This document shows positions 62,735 through 64,000 of a stretch of 64,000 nt of DNA, piece after piece. A program made the position numbers and the translations under genes. The notes beneath the pieces are model-generated. The model saw only the letters and a list, made by a program, of their open reading frames with translations, searched no databases and was not told where the DNA came from. Each line of letters starts with the position of its first letter. The stretch's first letter is position 1. Origin of the DNA: Prochlorococcus sp. AG-347-K17 (GTDB lineage: Bacteria > Cyanobacteriota > Cyanobacteriia > PCC-6307 > Cyanobiaceae); the NCBI GenBank assembly GCA_003281385.1, contig QCCE01000004.1, positions 1-64,000 on the forward strand, given 5' to 3'.

Positions 62735-63238
62735 TTACACGTCTTTTATTTCATCTTTAACAGCTCTTTTTTTAGGTTTTATTGATTTTACTTCTGCCTC
62801 TACTATTTCTTCTTTAACTTCGCTTTCTTCTGGTTCTTCTGATTTTGCTTCTGCCTCTACTATTTCTTCTTTAACTTCGTTTTCTTCTGGTTCCTCTGAT
62901 TTTACTTCTGCCTCTACTATTTCTTCTTTAACTTCGTTTTTTTCTGGTTCCTCTGATTTTACTTCTGCCTCTACTATTTCTTCTTTAACTTCGCTTTCTT
63001 CTGGTTCTTCTGATTTTTCTTCTGCCTCTACTATTTCTTCTTTAACTTCGCTTTCTTCTGGTTCCTCTGATTTTACTTTTGAATTTGCTGAACTTTGATC
63101 TTCATCTTTACTTAAAAGAAATTTCAATAGTTTATTAAATAATAAGAAACCTTTTTCAATTCTTTTTGGACCTAAAACCGAAAGCAAAATTACTAAAATT
63201 ATGAATATTTCAGGTGAATTTAAACCTAATAGTTTCAT
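62735..63238 (-). CDS. TatA/B-like membrane protein with long repeat tail
   Basis: 167 residues from the ATG at 63238. The start, MKLLGLNSPEIFIILVILLS then VLGPKRIEKG, resembles TatA/TatB. The rest is five near-identical units of 19 residues (KSEEPEESEVKEEIVEAEV type, 56-150) and a decayed sixth. The repeats are charged and probably form extended coil. Whether it still serves Tat export is unclear. Confidence 0.65.
   Translation of the reverse strand: MKLLGLNSPEIFIILVILLSVLGPKRIEKGFLLFNKLLKFLLSKDEDQSSANSKVKSEEPEESEVKEEIVEAEEKSEEPEESEVKEEIVEAEVKSEEPEKNEVKEEIVEAEVKSEEPEENEVKEEIVEAEAKSEEPEESEVKEEIVEAEVKSIKPKKRAVKDEIKDV
62789..63073 (-). repeat. Five 57-bp tandem repeats
   Basis: Five copies of a 57-base unit in the coding region of the TatA/B-like gene, identical except for few bases, and a decayed partial copy at 62738-62788. 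Likely to expand and contract by recombination. Confidence 0.92.
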
Positions 63239-63285
63239 CAAATTTCATATTCTATTTATATTTTAGTACATGCTAAAAATTAAAT

Positions 63286-63678
63286 CTAATTATTCTCAAA
63301 AGTTGGTAAATAAAGTTCCCTATTTGATGCAATTAAACTTTCTTCTTTAAAAAAAATCTCTAGATCTTTTAGATCATTGATATCTACAAATTCACCACAA
63401 TTATCTAATATATTATTATGGGTAAAATTCCATAAATTGTCTAAATATTCGTCATCGTCTGGAAATGCTACAAATTTTAAATAGGTATTATTCAAAGCAT
63501 ATTCGCTAGCAAAATCAGAATCTAATCCTTCCCTCTTAGCATCACAAAAAACTTTAGCAAATCTTTTGCCTACAGAAGTTTGAGCACTCGATAAATCTAA
63601 ATTACCTTGAATAGCTTTTACATTTATTGGCGCAATAAAAAAGATTATTGGGAGAAAAATTGATACTAATATAAACAA
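63286..63678 (-). CDS. Small secreted two-cysteine protein, unknown
   Basis: 130 residues from TTG, which is preceded by AAAAGGA. An N-terminal signal peptide (MFILVSIFLPIIFFIAPINV, cleaved after VKA) is followed by a mature domain with FAKVFCDAKREGLDSDFASE and ILDNCGEFV. Layout matches the protein at 44175-44576: cysteine after F-x-K, short helix, and DNCG near the end. Possibly a disulfide-linked periplasmic protein. Confidence 0.6.
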   Translation of the reverse strand: MFILVSIFLPIIFFIAPINVKAIQGNLDLSSAQTSVGKRFAKVFCDAKREGLDSDFASEYALNNTYLKFVAFPDDDEYLDNLWNFTHNNILDNCGEFVDINDLKDLEIFFKEESLIASNRELYLPTFENN

Positions 63679-63848
63679 AAAAAATTTCCTTTTAAATTTT
63701 TAACTCATTTTAAACTAGCAAAAAAATCAATCAATTAGGCCTAATTAAGTAAAAGCACTTATTAAAAAATAAGAAATAAATAGAAAACATAAAATCAGTT
63801 CTATATCTGAATTTATAATAAATAAAGATTAAATAAATTTAAAATTAA

Positions 63849-64000
63849 ATGTCTTCAAATATAAAGCTAAAGGGAAGTGGAATTAACAGGATAATTACGA
63901 GTAAGGTCATGCTATCGCCATTAGCAGGAGTTACAGATAACATTTTTAGGCGACTTGTACGTAAATGGGCTCCAAACTCTTTACTTTTTACAGAAATGAT
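63849..64000 (+). CDS. tRNA-dihydrouridine synthase, N-terminal part (cut by window)
   Basis: The first 50 codons of a gene that runs off the window. VMLSPLAGVTDNIFRRLVRK, then WAPNSLLFTEM, is the N-terminus of a Dus flavoenzyme, which reduces uridine in tRNA. The PLAGVTD motif binds FMN. The rest lies outside the window. Confidence 0.85.
   Translation, partial: MSSNIKLKGSGINRIITSKVMLSPLAGVTDNIFRRLVRKWAPNSLLFTEM

Noticed and set aside
62738..63073. 57-bp repeats as a possible CRISPR or minisatellite element outside genes
   Set aside because: They are in frame, contiguous and without unique spacers, and code for a charged repeat protein.

Overview
The window looks like a chromosomal stretch of a marine picocyanobacterium, most likely a high-light-adapted Prochlorococcus. 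This is an inference from what can be read. The DNA is very AT-rich, genes are short and tightly packed on both strands, and start codons TTG and GTG are common. It carries oxygenic-phototroph genes (chlH, acsF, a Psb30-like peptide, Ycf20, DUF2996 and CGLD27 proteins) and many cyanobacteria-only families (DUF3038, DUF4335, DUF2949, DUF3318, DUF2862). No rRNA operon, CRISPR array, insertion sequence or prophage was seen. One tRNA gene is present, an initiator tRNA-Met.

Layout. 0-9 kb: small unknown genes, a 2-Cys peroxiredoxin, a degenerate FtsH-like AAA protein, rpmF, ycf20, a HAD phosphatase, a Psb30-like peptide, a split Gdt1-type cation transporter pair, and a large RNB/S1 protein that appears to have lost its catalytic aspartates. 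9-24 kb: DUF1049-like and DUF2996 proteins, acsF (chlorophyll synthesis), the tldD-tldE protease pair overlapping fmt, a TerC protein, mfd, then a minus-strand run of cyanobacterial families with a UbiH-like monooxygenase and dapB. 24-38 kb is core metabolism: chlH, folP, tpiA, an S4 protein, an MsbA-like ABC exporter, carB, DUF3318, rsfS, CGLD27, an asparaginase II-type enzyme and tRNA-fMet with a clear terminator. 38-42 kb: DUF2862 and a three-gene ABC-2 exporter.

42-51 kb reads as accessory DNA. It holds a predicted small RNA with a palindrome over its -35 region, a TauE-type permease, a stand-alone HNH protein, small secreted or membrane proteins, a tightly coupled phosphoribosyltransferase and nucleoside deoxyribosyltransferase pair, rpsU, a lysine-rich HhH protein with a hexanucleotide repeat, and a kinase / FAD oxidoreductase / MTHFR-like group. 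51-64 kb mixes small unknown genes with peptidase E, GNAT, a DCC thiol oxidoreductase, an MBL-fold protein, pepN, purT, a glutathione peroxidase, a Tat-like protein with 57-bp repeats, and the start of a dus gene cut by the window edge.

The most notable signals are two large enzymes whose active-site motifs are missing (FtsH-like, RNB-like), two genes that seem to lack any ATG/GTG/TTG start although Shine-Dalgarno sites sit at the right distance (a GTA and an ATT codon), the predicted small RNA with its operator-like palindrome, and two related small secreted two-cysteine proteins lying about 19 kb apart. Family names come from recognising motifs by eye; no search was run.
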